Source: Amycolatopsis benzoatilytica AK 16/65
GTDB lineage: Bacteria > Actinomycetota > Actinomycetes > Mycobacteriales > Pseudonocardiaceae
Length of the DNA: 64,000 nt
Assembly: GCF_000383915.1 (NCBI RefSeq)
Contig: NZ_KB912942.1
Coordinates: forward strand, 752,506 to 816,505
Reading direction: 5' to 3'
Positions within the stretch are counted from its first letter, which is position 1, and every line of letters starts with the position of its first letter. A model generated the notes under the pieces. The model made no database searches. It saw only the letters and a program-made list of their open reading frames with translations, and was not told where the DNA came from. The position numbers were made by a program, and so were the translations under genes. Below, piece after piece: positions 63,174-64,000 of the stretch.

Positions 63174-64000
63174 TGGGCCAACTCCTGTCGTGTTCCGGAT
63201 GTGCTGAGATCTTCAGCGGCTGCGGGGTTTTCGGACCCGTGAAGACGTTGTGTCCACACGGAAAGAATGCTGTCCGGCGTGCGCGGCGTCACGAGACTGA
63301 CAGCGACGTACACGATCAGGCTGACTCCGAGACCCCAATAAATCGGGCTGTTGGCTGCGACGCCGTCGATGATCATGAAGGCGATGACGGACACCGTGCC
63401 GGTCACCATCGACGCGTACGCGCCTTCGCGAGTACCGCGCTTCCAGAAGAGCGCGCCGATGATCGTCACCAGCAAGCCGCCGACGAGGATGTCGTACGCG
63501 ATAGTGAGCGCGTTGACGACGTCGTCCACCAGCATCGCGATGCCGATCGCGACAATGCCGAGCACCAGCGTCGTGACGCGGTTGCGCAGCACCTCGCCGC
63601 TCTTAAGACCGACCTTGCGCAGCAGGTCCGACGTCGTCGTGGTGGCGCAAGCGATCAGCGCGCCGCTGGAGGTCGACATCAGCGCGGACAGCGCCGCGGC
63701 GAGCACGAGACCGCGTACGCCGGTGGGCAACAGCCGTTCCGCGATCGTGGCGAAGGCGTCCTGCGCGCTGCCGAGATCCGGGTACAGCACCTTCGCCGCG
63801 GTGCCGATCAGTGCGCCGGCGATGCCGTACACGAGGCAGTAGACGCCGGAAATGATGCCCCCACCGGTCGCGATCTTCGGCGTGCGCGCGGTGAACACCC
63901 GCTGCCAGATGTCCTGCCCGATCAGCAGGCCGAACGTGTAGATCAGGAAGTAAGTCAGGATCGTCTCGCCGCCGATCGAGGAGAACTCGAAGTACGACGC
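63170..64000 (-). CDS. Sodium:solute symporter (SSS family), 5' end outside the window
   Basis: The frame remains open through the window edge at 64000, so the visible 276 residues are the C-terminal part. '[36 protein letters not shown]' belongs to the LeuT-fold SSS family, with '[27 protein letters not shown]' (the Na+-site serine/threonine region) and about seven further membrane segments. It probably imports the guanidino compound or polyamine hydrolysed by the downstream agmatinase, with which its stop overlaps. Gene ends at 63170. Confidence 0.87.
   Translation of the reverse strand, partial: ASYFEFSSIGGETILTYFLIYTFGLLIGQDIWQRVFTARTPKIATGGGIISGVYCLVYGIAGALIGTAAKVLYPDLGSAQDAFATIAERLLPTGVRGLVLAAALSALMSTSSGALIACATTTTSDLLRKVGLKSGEVLRNRVTTLVLGIVAIGIAMLVDDVVNALTIAYDILVGGLLVTIIGALFWKRGTREGAYASMVTGTVSVIAFMIIDGVAANSPIYWGLGVSLIVYVAVSLVTPRTPDSILSVWTQRLHGSENPAAAEDLSTSGTRQELAQ

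Overview
The window is high-GC actinobacterial chromosome: many GTG starts, dense ATGA/GTGA gene overlaps, GC-rich third codon positions and many actinobacteria-restricted families (DUF3039, DUF3093, DUF3099, DUF3159, DUF3710, DUF4193). From about 39.2 to 52.9 kb, and again at dxs, gene order follows the Mycobacterium tuberculosis block sigA-ppgK-suhB-cei-DUF4193-DUF3093-dut-DUF3710-hydrolase-OB fold-DUF3159-trkA-trkA-APC permease-RNA methyltransferase-dxs. The repeats and overall style suggest Pseudonocardiales, probably Amycolatopsis or a close relative; the genus is an inference. I see no rRNA, tRNA, CRISPR array, insertion sequence or prophage.

Layout. 0-11 kb: SRPBCC protein, class I fumarase, a 1.4-kb gene-poor stretch, sigB with a stress-sigma-type promoter, dtd and a methyltransferase, M20 amidohydrolase, and a pseudouridine-degrading pair (psuG, psuK). 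11-21 kb: DUF3039, secreted protein, YihY protein, SF2 helicase, then a xylose-type ABC importer with a ROK repressor and a perfect palindromic operator. 21-32 kb: DUF7455 zinc protein, DMT exporter, glutamine-synthetase-like ligase with an unknown coupled partner, HxlR regulator and oxidoreductase, cationic amino acid permease, LuxR-type two-component system, small membrane proteins and a phosphotransferase. 32-39 kb: a peptide ABC operon (permeases, mini-ORF, fused double ATPase, binding protein last). 39-53 kb: the conserved sigA block. 53-58 kb: a choline-to-betaine-type operon (permease, GMC oxidoreductase, aldehyde dehydrogenase). 58-64 kb: dxs, then an agmatinase / ThDP enzyme / sodium symporter operon that leaves the window.

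Two signals cut across the window. First, a family of about 50-60-bp perfect hairpins, with a second unrelated palindrome family, sits at gene 3' ends. Every convergent gene pair with more than about 25 bp between its stops has such a hairpin, and no divergent promoter region does. Paired base changes in both arms show that the fold is maintained, and one copy supplies the last codons and stop of a gene. Second, the divergent trkA-trkA / permease locus encodes a permease whose residues match the potassium site of KimA, suggesting a KimA-type potassium importer with two separate RCK subunits.

Starts were chosen from ribosome-binding sites, overlaps and family alignments in memory. Family assignments were made by eye without database searches.
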